A stretch of 64,000 nt of DNA from positions 1-64,000 of the forward strand of contig WEDG01005317.1 of NCBI GenBank assembly GCA_017591395.1. Reading direction: 5' to 3'. Of the stretch, positions 18,114 to 31,500 are shown piece after piece; the first letter of the stretch is position 1; each line of letters starts with the position of its first letter. A program made the position numbers and the translations under genes. The notes below the pieces were generated by a model that saw nothing but the letters and a program-made list of their open reading frames with translations, made no database searches and had not been told where the DNA came from. Source of the DNA: Schistocephalus solidus. Lineage: Eukaryota; Platyhelminthes; Cestoda; Diphyllobothriidea; Diphyllobothriidae.

Positions 18114-19210
18114 GTCTCAATTTCCGTTATTAAGTCTTAAAGAATCAAGTTGGTTAGACTGTATACGACGTCTAAATGTTCTATTGGAAACGCGGCTATA
18201 CCTACGGAAAAAAAGAAAGAAAAAGTAGTTATCAATGTGGCAAAACAAGGAGCACCATGTCAGTCAGGAATTGTGTTGGCTTGACAGTGGGCCTCAGCAG
18301 GAAGTGACACACACGCCTGCGTGAGCAAAGAAAAATGGCTCGTCAAATCGATAAACCGATGAAATTGCCATCTGATTTTTGTGCGTTAAGATACCTACAG
18401 GCGACGCAACAGGCAGGCAATCAGAACGCGAGCGCGCATGGCCGCAAAAAATGCATTCGAATGACGCTGTGAGTTATTTATAAATAACAGTCAAATTACG
18501 CAACGGACAGTCCACTCAAGAGTTATTCCAAACCAACGTTTGTTCTACAATAAGGTATAGAGTAAAAATTTGTAAACTCAAAGGAGTTAAAATTCGCAAG
18601 CGATTACAAACGACGCGATATCTTCCATAAATCTTAGCATTGTAGGCTGCATGCCACGAAAATAATCTCTCATACTGAATTCTCACTTTGAAATATCTGT
18701 CTTAATGTCACCTTTCCAGTAAACTAAGGTTGTTTGAAATCTCTGAGTTCTGTCATATTTTGCATTATTTTCGCCAACTTTCCGCAATTAGCTAGTCTTA
18801 CCTGTCTGTAAAATTCCCCTACCACTTGCCGTTTACTTGGTTCATGGTTTAAAAATTTATTTTTTTCCATACCGCCATATGCGTTTTCATTTGTACCTCT
18901 TTTCCAGCAAGAGGGTTATTAAAACTGATGCACTATTTTTAGACTCTAAGCTACTTTCGTCAGCTATTTACTCAGTTATTCCTCATCCTTTTTCAGCTTT
19001 CTGTATATATCATAAGGAGGTCACTAAGACCTTATTCCTAAATGAAAAATAAACCTAAAATTCGGCAGTCCTTAATTCTTGCATAAATTCTAGGTCCGAC
19101 GACGGACTGACTGACTTGGAGGACGCTTGGCGAATCTGACCTTCTACGACCGCCCATTTCGATCAGTTTTCGCTGACGTTTTCTCAGCGACCGGGTCGTG
19201 GTTCTGAGCC
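18114..19210. promoter_or_regulatory. upstream region of DNAJC1, no motif pinned down
   Basis: About 1.1 kb precedes the DNAJC1 start codon. It must hold the promoter and 5'UTR if the gene is intact, but I see no convincing TATA box or other element. No coding content recognised. Confidence 0.3.
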
Positions 19211-22200
19211 ATGATGCATTCCTATCTTCTCTCTTTCCTCTTGATCTTTCATAATTTGCTGCTAGTAAATGCATGGGACAGTTCGGAACTTGAAATGTTT
19301 GATCTCGTCGAGGAACTGGGCAAGACCTTCTATGAGTTTATGTCCATTGAAAGAGTAATTTCGTCTCCGTTTGAGCACTTTTTAGACAGCCTCGATAAGT
19401 GATATAAAGCGAGCTTATCGCAAACTTTCACTCGAATTACACCCTGATAAAAACCCTGACGATCCTGATGCGTCTCGAAAATTTCGACAGCTCACAACTG
19501 TTTATCATACTCTTAAAGATGAAGAGCTTCGAAGAAGGTATTTGATCCTTTTTTGTTAACATCCCAGTTACGATTCCGTGCTTGACAACGGTCTTCCGGA
19601 TTGGCGAACACCTGTATTTTATTATCGAACCTTACGCAAAATGTCAAATACTGAGCTTGCCCTCCTGGCTACTACGTTTTCTATTATTATTCACTTTGCG
19701 GCACTTTGGGGTCATACACTTGAGAAACGTTGGATGCTAGTAAGTTCCCTTAAGCTTTTATTAAGTTTTTAGCACGAACGTCTAGAAACTCATTATAAGC
19801 GTCACAAGGCTTCGGACAAACGGAAGATAGCCATTGATGCTGAAATAGCTGAACAATTAAAGGAAATAGCCTCCCCCACTCTTTGGGATATCTTACCAAT
19901 TTATCTCATTCGAGTTTTTTTTAATTTTATCAGATCTATTCCGTCGTTTATCTCCTTTGTGATCAAATTCATCAAAGATCTTGCAGAGGAAAAGAAGAGG
20001 ACTAAAGAAGAAATTAAAGGTGCTGATAAATTTTGTTACCACTCTGTCCGTTTTCACTTTTGTACTTTAAACGCTTTCTTTTTCAGTTTTAATCCCTATT
20101 ATGCATTTTCATCGCCTTCCCTGTGACCTTATAACATAAATGTTAAGTTAATCTCCCTATTTGTCCATATCGCCATTGGTGTTAGCACGACTTAGGTGCT
20201 CCTATGTGTAGTTCTAAAAACCTGACTTTTTAAAGTTTTCTCCTATGTGATAGGGTAATAACCCTGTCTTTGGTCAAGTTCTCTTTTCTTTCTTGCCTAC
20301 TTGTTTCAACCTGTCACAATTAATCGCACAACTTTTTACCATTTTCATAATATGCAGAAAATGGGCTGACTGGTTCGACGTGCTGAAAGTACTATCAATT
20401 TGCTCTATAACCTTACGGATCCGTATTCTAGTTAATTAGTATTGTGATTAACACTGTACATTGATTAGAATCTGACTTGAATGCATCTTTTCCTAGATCC
20501 TTTGTGGTTTTTATTTTTTTGGAACTTCACTCTAAGATAATAGTAGAATGGGAAGTAGCCAGAATGATAACCAAATTTATTGTGTCTTTCAAGGCAGCAC
20601 AATGTTCTAAGCCGAAATTGCTGTTTTACTTTCAAAAAAGTAAATAATCTGCCTCAGTGCCTTCGGCTTATAAAAGCCGTAATCATCTGAATCAAATCAA
20701 AAATGCCTCCACGTCTGCTAATCACGTCAGCTTAAAGTTGTCACTGCTTTTTAAGTCTGTACTTAACGCAGCGTTCTGTTTCTGAAGTTCCCACCTATTT
20801 GTTTCTCATTGACCTGATTATTAGTTTTCTACTACTGTGTGTAACAACCGTTTGAACCTTAGCCGCGAGTTTTTATTTTTTGCCTTTCAAAAACCTTGTT
20901 TTGTTTAAAACATCTACTTAAGGAGTCCCATGGTTTTGCAAAAAATCCTTCCATAACAGGCTTATATGTCTATTTCTTCCTATATACCGTACTTTAAATC
21001 CCTTTTAAACTAAATCATTGGGAAACTTCGTGCTCATCAGAGCTTGAAAGACTCGAAGAAGAGCGCAAATTGCGGAAAACTCTCAAGAAAAAACAGCCTG
21101 GGAAACTTCCAAAGAATCGTTTGGATGTGGATGTATCACTGATGGCAACTTTTTCCCCCGACAATCTGAAAGTTTCGACTGATGAACTTTCCGAAACAGA
21201 CGACAGGCCCATTAATACCAAGGTTTGTTGTTTTCAAGTATATACTTTTGGTGTTCGCTACCTGTTCGAGCGTCTTTGACGTTCGCATTTTCAGTGATGG
21301 TATGATCACCATATTTTGTTTCAATGCTCCAAATAACTATTCCTGAAATCAATTCAGAGAACAATGCCGCACAATCATTCGGCGATGTGAATTTAAGTTT
21401 GTCGCTCTTCATTTCCTTTATGATCACAGGCAGTCAGACGGTGCTTGAACGCAAACTGAACATCTTCAGCATCGCATAAGGCAGTTCAAGGATCCATTTA
21501 GTGGTTTAGTTGAATGGACGACCGAATGCAATCTTGTCGAAGCCTAACCGAAAGCTTACACTTGGAAAGTATATCTGTTTACGAGCCTTCGTGCCGTGCT
21601 GGAGCAGTTAAAAGGCTATCGCAGCCATTATTTTTGTCGGGATACTATCTACTACTGTTATCCGCTATAGGGGGCTTGGCAATAGAGCAATAGTTGGTAG
21701 TGATCATTGTGATAATTTTGCCACGTTTAGTGATTACTGGTAGAAATAGCGTGTGTATTTTCCATGAAGTGTATTTAAAGCAAATCGCTTATAAATTATT
21801 AAATGTGGTGTATTATGTTGTGTGATTGGATGCTCGAAACTGACTGAATCACACATACTCACAGGTTTAGCCCATGATTAACTTCGCCTCTCGGCATCTT
21901 CTTCCAACGCACACTTTTTCTCTTTTTTTATGAGCCTCCTACATTTGAACATTTATCAGGACTGAGGCTCAGGCCATTGCATTCTCACCCATATGAGGTC
22001 TAAGCCGTATTTGTTGTAGACTGGTATGTCTCTAATCGGTAGCAGGTCCTGTATGGCACGTTTGGGAGATTTTTAGCTTAGCAAGCCACCTCACCCGAAC
22101 CCGCCCGAGGGGAAAATAGTTTTGTTGACTGCCTCTATAAACTAATTCATGCGCTGGTCCCCGGGGCTGCACGCGGTGACAGTCATGTTGCGTGTCCACG

Positions 22201-25200
22201 GAAAGGCAGTGTTTTCTGTATTTGAAACAGGCATAGCCTTACTGTTGCTAAGAAGATTAAGTTTTTCGACCCGTTAAAAAACTAAAGTGGCAAACAGATC
22301 GGTGAGCGTTTCTATACCTCTTTAATTTGGGGTGCGAACTTGGCGTGAATTCGTCAGCGAAACCTTTCGCAGATTCGGTCAGGAAGTTTGACATTATATG
22401 GCCGAAATCACATGGGCAGTGCTGGCAAACCCTCTCGCTGCTGTGTCATGCCGCAGCGCGTTATCGGTCTACTCCGCCGCGGATGCCGTCGCTGGTGACG
22501 ATCGGACTGTCATACTTTAATATTAAGTTTCTTTAGGAAGGCCCTTAGGTGAGCATTCATTTTTACCCATGAAATTAAAACTAGAGCCTGAGCCCGCTTT
22601 TTACTCGCCCGTGCAGTCTGTTTTCTATAATCGCTTCTTCCACAAGTCCTAGTTATGCCCGGCTTCCCATTTCTCATTATTCTCTACAGGACTGGACGCC
22701 AGATGAAGAGGCCATTTTTATTCGTCTAACTAACAAGTACCCCGGGGGCTTTCCAAACCGCTGGCGAAAGATAGCAGAAGTCTTGGGGCGCTCGGTGGCG
22801 GACGTGACGGCGCGGGCATCCGCTATTTCGGCCCGAATGTCGGAAAGAATGCAACTAAACCGTAAGTTGTTTAATTTGTATATTTAAGGTAATCTTCTGT
22901 CATGAGTCGGCAGTTGCCAGTCTCTGGACGTTTTTATTTCAATCGCGTATGTTTTTCAAACTCGTTCATCGAAAGAAACAATCAACCGCCACAAACTACT
23001 CTGGCTAACTTTTTGGTTAGACCGCCACAAAGGAGTATTGCGTAATAAGCTTGTTTAACTAGTGAATCTTGAACATAGTATCAGGTTCATTCGGGTATTT
23101 TGGCGTAATGTCCTTCCACTGAGCTTCATCCTAATCACCCACGCTGCTGCCTTCCGTGAAAAGTAATATCCCGTTTTCCATTGACAGTCATTGATCTTAA
23201 GAAAATGATATTTAGACTATTCTTTTCTGGCGTCAGAAATTGTGTCTTCACTTGATACATTTTTTTCAAAAACTGACAGTTTTGGTTTGACTAACTTCTT
23301 ATTTCGACACCATTTACGATTTTCGCCTTAGTGTAAGTACCGTAAGTTTTTAAATCTGTTTAATGACTATGACGCTTGTTACAGGTCTATTCAAATATCT
23401 TGTTTCGGGCTTCTTTTTATGCCGGTGTTTAATTAATTAAAAAGTTATTCTTGGGTGGTTTGAAACCCCGAGAGCAGGTATTCCCAGGTTTTCCACCGAA
23501 GTCTTGTAGATTTCTGTTTCTTAAAACGGAAAGCGCATTTGTATAGACGGTATATTTTCACGGCGCGTAATTACAGACATTAAATATATAAGAAGTGATA
23601 TGTTGTCTCGAGTGTTCTAACAAAACTGTCTGATCCCATCATCATCGAAGGCAGTGGCTGTTTTCCTTTACTGTCATCAAATGTTCCATCCACTGTGGGC
23701 AATGTTGAAGCTACAAACGCCGCAAGTTTTGGACAGTTGGAGGGAACTATGTGAACTGAGTAATTGGTTACGGTGGTGGTGGTGCTCGTGGCGAAGTTTG
23801 AAGATAAATTCTGTTCATTGATAGTTGTCCAGCTATCAACGGTACTCCGTTTTGCATACAAACGGGCTGAGTAGTTGCTGTCACTACTGCGATGCCCTCG
23901 GCAGTTGGACAGTATCACTAAGGCTTTGCCGCCGTTTCTAGATGATCAGCGTCTTTCTAGGGCTGAAAGTCACCTCGCGAAAGTTTCGTTCGGAATTCGA
24001 AGTGCTCTGAAGACGCTACCTTTCTTCAAGTATATGCTTAGCGGTCTCCACTCCCGAATTGGCATGTCTTACGGATACCGTCGTCAAAGCACACAATTTC
24101 CTTCTATACAAACTTTGGTACTTGTGTCATGTGTGGTGCAGCCGGCCTGACAGCTGACAGCACCTCTCCGGGCGCGCGAAGATCAACTCTGGTTTGTCTT
24201 TTGAGCTTGGCGTGCTCTTCCCGATCCAGTTCAGAAGTTCCGAGCCGGGGGTGTGAGGAAGAATGTGTCCGAACCAGACAGACAGACATGTGGAATTCGG
24301 ACGTTTTTCGGAACAAATACTACTCTCTCGCACTGCAGCTGCCAGATCTAGACATTTAACCGGCATGCTTCCGCGTTGACCCTTATCCCCAGTGACCTCA
24401 GGTTCTTATGCAAGGTAAATCCGTGGGCGCGTATTTCACCTATCACTTTTGAGTTCGCTTCATAGCAGCCTGTAAGGCCTGTATGACATTTTTTCACTAC
24501 CTCCGACCAAAGACTTATTTTCTCTTTTGTCCACGCTTGGGTGCATTTCTGGGCTTCATTGCTTTCGAGTATTCTTATGATCGGGGATCATTCTTTCTGT
24601 TCCCTTTCAGCCGACTTCGAATCCGATGCGGCCAACGCGTCTGATGCAGAGAGAGAGGACAGTGACGACTATTACCTGTCCAAACGTAAAGCAAAACGTC
24701 TTGGCAAGGCACCGAAAATTGCTGTACCCAAGGTTGAGACAGCCGAGGACGATGAAGACGGAGGTGGCAAATGTTTTTTTACTCTTTCTTACTCCTTTTC
24801 ACGCTCCCCGTCTTTCATTTTCGATACTTTTGTCGACAGTATTTTTGATCGGAGACAGAAATATGAATCCCTTCTCCTCCCTTGCCTTACAACAGGTGGA
24901 CTCGCGCTAACCCTAAGCCCGACTTTCCTGGAATTTAGCACATGGCCTCCATTTGCGGTACGGTGTGGGGTTCACATTCTCGTGCCCTACCGTATTTTCA
25001 ATATCAAACATTTTCTTACACTTAAACATTGTTCCTTGTGGATTTAAAGGTTTGATCCACCTTTTCCGTTTCTGCCGCAGGCCCGATAGAAAATTGTCCA
25101 AACCCACGTGTTTGCCGACTGGAATTCTGACGCAGTCGGGCTTGCGCCTGAGTGCTGTCTAATCGACCAGGGCCACGCTGACTACATGAGAAATTAGTGG

Positions 25201-28200
25201 TGGTATTGATAGCGCTGATAGCAGTGGTAACGTCTCTTAACTGTCTAGCGGAAGAAAACATACTGATACATCCACGTTCTACCCAAAATCCCTACTTCTG
25301 ATTCCTTGTCTCCAACTCTGGATTTCGACAAGGGACAACTGTGAGATCTTCGCGGAGATTTATGTCGCGGTTTTCCTTGTTTATATATACATGCCTTCGT
25401 CTCCTGGAAAGTCTGCATAACCACATTACTGCAATCTAATTATCAATTCTCTCCTTCGAAATCTGAGCCTTGAGGCCCTTTACCAGGTTTGTGGACATGG
25501 CCTAGCAGTCCTTGCACCTTATGGCGGCAAACTGTGCTTCGTCGAGTATCGACTTTTTCGCCATGAAGCCCCAAAGCGGACTTGAGGAGGGATAGAACAG
25601 GTGTTTGGTACATGCCATATGGAAGATTCGCGGTTAACCACACTCTGCAACCGAACTCGTCCACATAGGCAGTTTGATTCGCACTTGTCATTGGGGCGCA
25701 ATAGGAGAGAGGTGAAATATTGAGGTCGATCCAAAGCCAGGAGGCTCGAAGGCTTACCAACCAGTGCGATAGCGTTTTCCTCTGTAATTGTGTCTTTATG
25801 GTACCTCACATTTATGAGAAGGTGGAGTCATTTGAAGTCTGGCTCTTGATGACTGAAAAACCAGTATATGCGTGGCACGCGTAGACAATGGTTTTTTCTG
25901 GTCAGCCACGGCGCTCACGCCTATCCAGGCGCTGTAACCTTGGAAGAGAGAAGAAATTCAGCGATAAATTGAGGCACCTGCTAGAAACTAATTTACACGC
26001 GAGCCAACTCTGCATCCATGGGCAGCGGTTATTTGGTTTTACTGAAGCGTAAAAAATCTTCACAATGAACTCTGTACCGGTTGTTCACGGGTGTTTCGTT
26101 TATATCTGAATGCAGTCTACTAAACTGGTTAGCCAGTTATTTATAGCATAACCCCTTTGACACACAAGAGGACATTCACCCCGTCATTGGGTACCCACTA
26201 GAATACTGCCGGGGATATTTTTAGAGAAAATCGATGGAGCCCTGTCTCTGCCTTGTGGGACCTCGGAGTCTGTCTTGGTGAACGATTCTAAGTGTATTTA
26301 TGACTTTTTTAAACTTTCATGCAGATTTAGAATTTATTGTGGATTTCCGAAATCCGAAACCACGGCTTCAGACACACCAATTGGTATTGCGTACCTAGCT
26401 ATTTCGATTAGCATATTTATCGGGACGATGTTCAAAGTTCGCCTTACTTACAAACTTCCAGATATGCGAGTACAACACCCCTCTGTCTCTTCCCTAATTT
26501 TGTGCCTCGGGTCAAAAAATGTGTGCGTGCGCTTAACAACCAGGTAAGCTGGTCGGACACTTTCTCCCAATTCGCTGTTTTCCCTGACTTTTTTAGATAG
26601 ATAATTTAGGACAATCCATCATTGCCACTCACAATCAGCTGATTTTGTCTTTTTCTGACTTGCCTTTCTGAAGCTGGAATGAGCTACAGCATATAACCTC
26701 TGGAACGTTTCTATCTCGGTTCTTCTGAACTGTAATTTTTCTGCAGATCATGTAGAAACGCGCGTTCCTAGAGGGGAAGGAAAATTTTGATCTTAAACAA
26801 TAAAAAGTTGATGATTTCTGATTCTTTTAGTAGTCCCCAGTTGACTTTGCGCAACTTCGGAGCTAGTATGAAGTGCCACACCGTGGAGAAGCGTCTTTTC
26901 CTTTTCGTGGCTTATTATTCAATCAAAATATTTTTCTCATTTACGACCTCTTGCTCATTGGATTTAGCCTCCATAGGAGACCTTTCAAGCTTCTTGTGTA
27001 CAGCTAATTAACCCTGCTTTCCTATTGGCTCTTTTCAAGATCCCGCCTCGGTGGAGGGTTGCGACGACGCTGTTGACAGTGATGATCAATACGGTTACAC
27101 CAGCCGAAATAAGCAGAAGAAACAAAGCGCTAACAAGAGCGCCCCGCAGCGCAAGTTTGAGGACAGCTCGGTGGTCAATGGTGGTTGGAGCCAGAAGGAG
27201 CAGAATCAGCTGGAAACGGCCATCAAATCCATCCCTAAAGGCGTACCTGATCGGTGGCAGAGGATCGCGGAGTGTGTGCCCACGAAATCTCTGGTGGGTT
27301 CTCCCTAATTTCATGTCTATTTGGTGGGAAATTTGTTAATATTAGTACGCTGGAACTCTCTTCACTGTGCATTCGCCGGACCGTTTGAATGGTGATACAG
27401 TAGACAACGCGGCGCATGTAACATGTGCCAAATCGGCTCCATGCACCCTGTACCTTTTAATTCGGTATCGATATCATGCGATACCTCATCACTGAAGCAA
27501 TTTAAAAGTTTTGAGGGCCGAAGGGTGTCTTTGTGGCGCTCCGTTGGGATCTTATTTTCACATTTTGTCTTCCTCTGAGGGGAGATATGATGGAGTTATT
27601 GTAACGTTTGCAGCGAGATTGGATGCTAAAGGCTTCAGTTGCGTTTATGCAGCTGTCGATTTTGATCATCTTTTCTGCTAAAGTTTTACCACTTCGGGTT
27701 CTGGCTGAGTCCCTTTTCACTAGCATGCCTCATGCTCCTCCTTAACTGATGCCTGGGATAGGTAAGCGATAGTGAGGCCGGCACTCAGAAGTCTATCGTC
27801 ACATATATCTTATCCTTCTTGTTAATACGCAATGCTCGCACATGCGCAGCCCATGCACGTTTGTTGGCGCCCCTTGCCCTCCCTCCAGCACTCTTCTTTC
27901 TGAGCATGTGCCCAATGCACTTATCTATTCAGCTCGTCGGGTTTCCCTGTTCTAGTGTAAACGGCTACCAATCCTGGGCGTCATATGTGCTGTCAGCATA
28001 TTGATAACATACTTGAACGTTACTGAAAATCTCGACTGCTATTCACTGCATCACTTATAGCCGCGTTGATCCCAAACGGCTAAAAAATCACCGGTTTCCC
28101 CCATCTTTTAACAGTACATGCCCTGTAGAACATTACCGACAAAGACCAGGGAGATTGGAATAGCCATTTCCGGCTTACTATCCGTCATCAGCCAGTCATA

Positions 28201-28657
28201 CCCAATCCCAGGTGGTGCACTACCCGAGGATCGGATCCGCGACCCGTTGAACAGAAGTTCAACGCTCCAACCATTGAGTTGCGGGCACGTTGTCTTATCG
28301 TTTTCTATTGGAAATACGTACATTGGCGGATAGCCATAAATGGCCATTCTAATCTCTGGTCTTTATTGGTAATGCTCTACTGCCTATACTACTAGTCCCT
28401 GTGCAGCTGTTGGCGAGGCTCGAGAGTGCGCCCCAAGGCAGAACGGGACGATTGAGTCCCGTAACCGATCGGTGAGCGCTTATACACCAAAGTACGTAAC
28501 CCGTTTATTTGGGTTTGATACTTCGCGGTTTTCATCTACCACCCCTCTTCCTCCTCTGTTTTAGCATGAAATAACGGCTCGTGTGAAACTGCTGTCCGAA
28601 GTGAGTAAACAGAAACAACAACCTACGAACTGTACTTTACCCAACCCGGATGCTTGA
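19211..28657 (+). CDS. DNAJC1: DnaJ homolog subfamily C member 1 (ERdj1/MTJ1), nine exons
   Basis: An ER-membrane co-chaperone: its lumenal J domain stimulates BiP and its cytosolic side binds ribosomes in known homologues. Exons joined in phase: 19211-19354, 19386-19537, 19568-19739, 19773-20019, 21041-21222, 22690-22861, 24611-24763, 27040-27293, 28565-28657; all introns are GT-AG. The product is 522 aa (human about 554): signal peptide 1-21, J domain about 39-100 with HPD at 67-69, conserved NGLPDWR.PVFYYR and KMSN.ELALL, membrane segment about 128-148, charged linker, SANT1 about 300-350 (DWTPDEEAIF, RWRKIAEVLGRSV), acidic/basic linker, SANT2 about 456-506 (GGWSQKEQNQLE, DRWQRIAECVPTKS). 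The start gives the signal peptide directly. The last exon contains a GTGAGT that could be a donor; reading through fits the family's C terminus. Introns 1-3 are 31, 30 and 33 bp, the others 1.0-2.3 kb. Confidence 0.92.
28118..28482. repeat. dispersed hammerhead SINE with tRNA-like head, head inverted against tail
   Basis: Bases 28118-28310 on the minus strand hold a tRNA-like head (AACTCAATGGTTGGAGC, hairpin GTTGAA-CTTCTG-TTCAAC, B-box-like GGATCCGATCC) followed by the hammerhead. Bases 28400-28482 on the plus strand are the family tail (GCGAGGCTCGAGAG, CAAGGCAGAACGGGACG, CCGATCGGTGAG). It lies in the last intron of DNAJC1. The anticodon-arm hairpin pairs better here than in the array. Confidence 0.65.
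28153..28197 (-). ncRNA. hammerhead ribozyme-like core in the DNAJC1 intron SINE
   Basis: The minus strand reads GACUGG, CUGAUGA, stem II CGG...CCG, GAA, AUGGCUAU, U, CCAAUC. Position 10.1-11.1 is a C-G pair here, where the array has C facing A. Stem I has one C-A mismatch. Confidence 0.55.
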
Positions 28658-30738
28658 ACCTGTTTCGTCAAGTCATCCTCTCTATTCTCTTAATTACTTT
28701 CTTATTTTTTTTAACGCAATGTCCCATCAAACTATGCTTACTTCTCTCTCTCTCTCTCTTTCTGATGCGTTTATATCATTGATCTTTCCCCTCCCCCACC
28801 CTACATCCTTTGTAAAAAAAAACATATTTCTCTTTGTTTCTTTCGTGACAATGTACCGTCCCTTGGTAAAATTTGATTGTGCTTCCAGCACAGATCTCGA
28901 TCTCCAGTTCTCTGCGGACTGGGGGCTGTCTTGTGTTCGGGCTTCCTGACTGGCAGTGAAGTACAGCAGCATATGAACTCGCCTTTTCTGTTGTATAAGG
29001 CCTGCATGGGAAACGCCAGAAATTATCACAGCCGGGTGGGTTTCAGGTGTACGTCGCGCCAAGAACTTGCAACGCTGGTGACCACAGCCGCCTAATCTGG
29101 ATTATCTAGCCTGATGTTTGTCCAAAGAATATGTTGGCTTAGTGATTGCGTAGGGTTTTTCGGTTAGAACTCTTCTGTGACAGTGTCCGCACCGTGCACT
29201 AGACACGTCAGGATGGTAATAGAAATCCTTTTATTTGCTTCTTCGGACTTTACGGGTATCACTTCGCATAGTTCCAAGAATGGGATGGTATTTCACCAAT
29301 GAGACTATCCTCGATGATTTCCCCAACCGTCAACCAGCCTTATAGAAGATAAAACCCAGGAAGGCGCGTTTTCCAACCAGAATAGGAGGGGCTCTTCGTG
29401 AGTTGTTTGATAACGGGACAGTAACGCTTAAGCTCTGACCATTCCTATGCACGAATAAGTAAAGCGGCAGCAAGAGACCAGCCCTCAAGACGGCTAAGTA
29501 CTATAAGTAATCAAATTTACCATAAGAGCCCAGACGCTTGTTTCGCCGATCTTGTGGTGTTACCTGACGCAGGTGCGAGGGGTTCGGCTCACCAGTGTGT
29601 CCTCCGGCACCCCCTTATTTTTTTCTCTTACACGAGTTCAAATTGCGCCTTGCCTTGTTTAATTTCTGAGTAAATTAATACACGAACTTGGAGTCACCCC
29701 TTTGGAGCAAACCTTTTCGGGCTTGCTACGAGATTTCATAAGAATATTTGAGCTAAAATCCACCAGTTACTGCTAATACCTGTGCTGTTGGTAGGGTTAA
29801 TAATTACGTTGTTGTGTACTACTGAATGCCTGTTGGCAGCTTGTGAATAGTACGCGGTTATTCCGCAGTAGCTGGTGGATAGCAGCTGCAATATTAAGAA
29901 CAGGCTTGAGAAGGTCTGTTCCAAAGGAATTACGCCAAGTTTGCGCCTTAATTTAATCGGTAAGACATCATTAAAACCTATTTACAAACTCAGCACGTGT
30001 TTTCTGACGTCCTTCCTCTGCCAAAAAGTAGCTCCTGGACTTTCCCATCAGGCCACACTCTTATTTTGTAGTCATTAGGCAGATATTGGTAAATCAAACG
30101 GGAGTTGTTATTCCTGTCATCTCTCTTCATAGAAACTCTGACAACAAAAGGACCCCCACACTTCTCTGCCCTTCTATCTAGTTGGTTTACGGGGGGACGG
30201 CGCCTCTGCGCTACGTCAGTCCTCAATCCTAAGCCATTTCTCCTTTTCCATGCGTACGTTCACTCGTATATATGCGTGTGGGCATGGTTTTCTTTTGTCC
30301 GATTTGAGAGTCGACAATCCCCAATCAGAGGTCAGGGAGACCGAACTGATAAAATACTCATTTTCCTATAACGCACAACCGTTCTAGGCGGCTGATGTAG
30401 GTCAGCTAGTTTATCAGACTCAAACCCAGTGATTTGCCGAGTCTCGTCAAGACTACTAGCTGGTGTGCGTGTGTGCGAGCCACGGATGCTGGGTTCGCTA
30501 GTTAAGGGGTGGGGCGAATGCGGTTGGTGTTGCTGAGCCTACGACACGCAGTGTGCACGTTCAGATTAGCGCGGATGTTGTCTTGGCCACGAGGATATAC
30601 GTGAGATTTGAGTCATCCGTACACTAATTTGCACGGTATCTCTGAAGTGGAAAGAAAACGGGGCTGTTTTGACTTGTCAGCCACTGTGTACTGGCCCGAC
30701 TCCGTGCTCCTCTCGCGACTCCATGCACATGCACACCA
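28658..30738. other. no gene seen
   Basis: This is 2 kb downstream of DNAJC1 with short T- and CT-rich runs. No recognised coding, repeat or RNA feature. Confidence 0.45.
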
Positions 30739-31183
30739 CTGGTTGTCTGGTCCTAGGCAATCTTGGCTGTCCACACCGGCCAATAATCTTCAAGGCTGAC
30801 TCACACATTACCTCGCTGGATGCCCTGTGATGACTCTGCACTGTCTCACACTTGGGACTTCGAAGCCACGGCACCGGACGTCCCCTCGCCCGACAGCCAA
30901 CTTCTTCCAAACCTCCTCATCTTAATAGTGTTCCACTTCTGCTCCCCTTCTACGGAACCCCTGGTTGTCTGGTCCTTGGCAATCCTGGCTGTCCACATCG
31001 GCAAATAATCTTAAAGGCTGACTCACACATGACCTCGCTGGATGCCCTGTGACGACTCTGCACCGTCTCACACTTGGGACGTCGCAGCCACGGTACCGGA
31101 CGTCCCCTCGTCTGACAGCCAACTTCTTCCAAACCTCCTCCTCTTAATAGCGTTCTACTTCTGCTCCCCTTCTACGGAACCAG
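30739..31183. repeat. two-copy tandem repeat, period 222 bp
   Basis: GGTTGTCTGGTCC starts at 30741 and 30963, and the two 222-bp copies match closely through ACTTCTGCTCCCCTTCTACGG. The short frames in it repeat likewise and do not look like a protein. Confidence 0.88.
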
Positions 31184-31500
31184 GCCTAAAGGCCGTATCG
31201 GCTAGCGTCTTCCCCAATAACTTAAGCTGCTACGATAACTGAGCCCAATCTCATCACCAGCTGGTTGCTAGTTTGAGACAGTCGTTTGGTGACTGGGCGA
31301 GGGAAAAAAGAGTGAGCTCAGCACTGGGAAATCCTTCTTCACAGTTAATCGAAGCATGCCACTGAAACGCTTTCGGTTGCCGTTTGGAAGACCGCCAATT
31401 TACGGAACTACCCTGTGCTTATGGTGAGTATTTTGGAGGGACTGGAAGATTGAGCCAGGCTACAGTGGCTTCTTCTTAATATGGCCTTTATCGCACTCTC
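31184..31500. other. no gene seen
   Basis: A stretch between two tandem duplications; nothing recognised. Confidence 0.4.

Noticed and set aside
22278..22300. AAACAGATCGGTGAGCG in a DNAJC1 intron as a full SINE copy
   Set aside because: Only the terminal tail word of the family is present; no head or hammerhead nearby.
23580..23918. 112-aa minus frame within DNAJC1 intron 6 as a gene
   Set aside because: Low-complexity Thr/Ser content, no motif, and no splice or neighbouring exon support.
24120..24366. GC-rich overlapping frames in DNAJC1 intron 6 as coding
   Set aside because: Open on both strands, no family recognised; probably an uncharacterised repeat.
25443..25809. Two overlapping minus frames of about 100 aa in DNAJC1 intron 7
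   Set aside because: Overlap in different frames without a recognisable domain; most likely chance.
28601..28606. GTGAGT as the donor of a further DNAJC1 intron
   Set aside because: Reading through gives a short basic/polar tail and stop in the position expected from homologues; no later exon seen. Not fully excluded.
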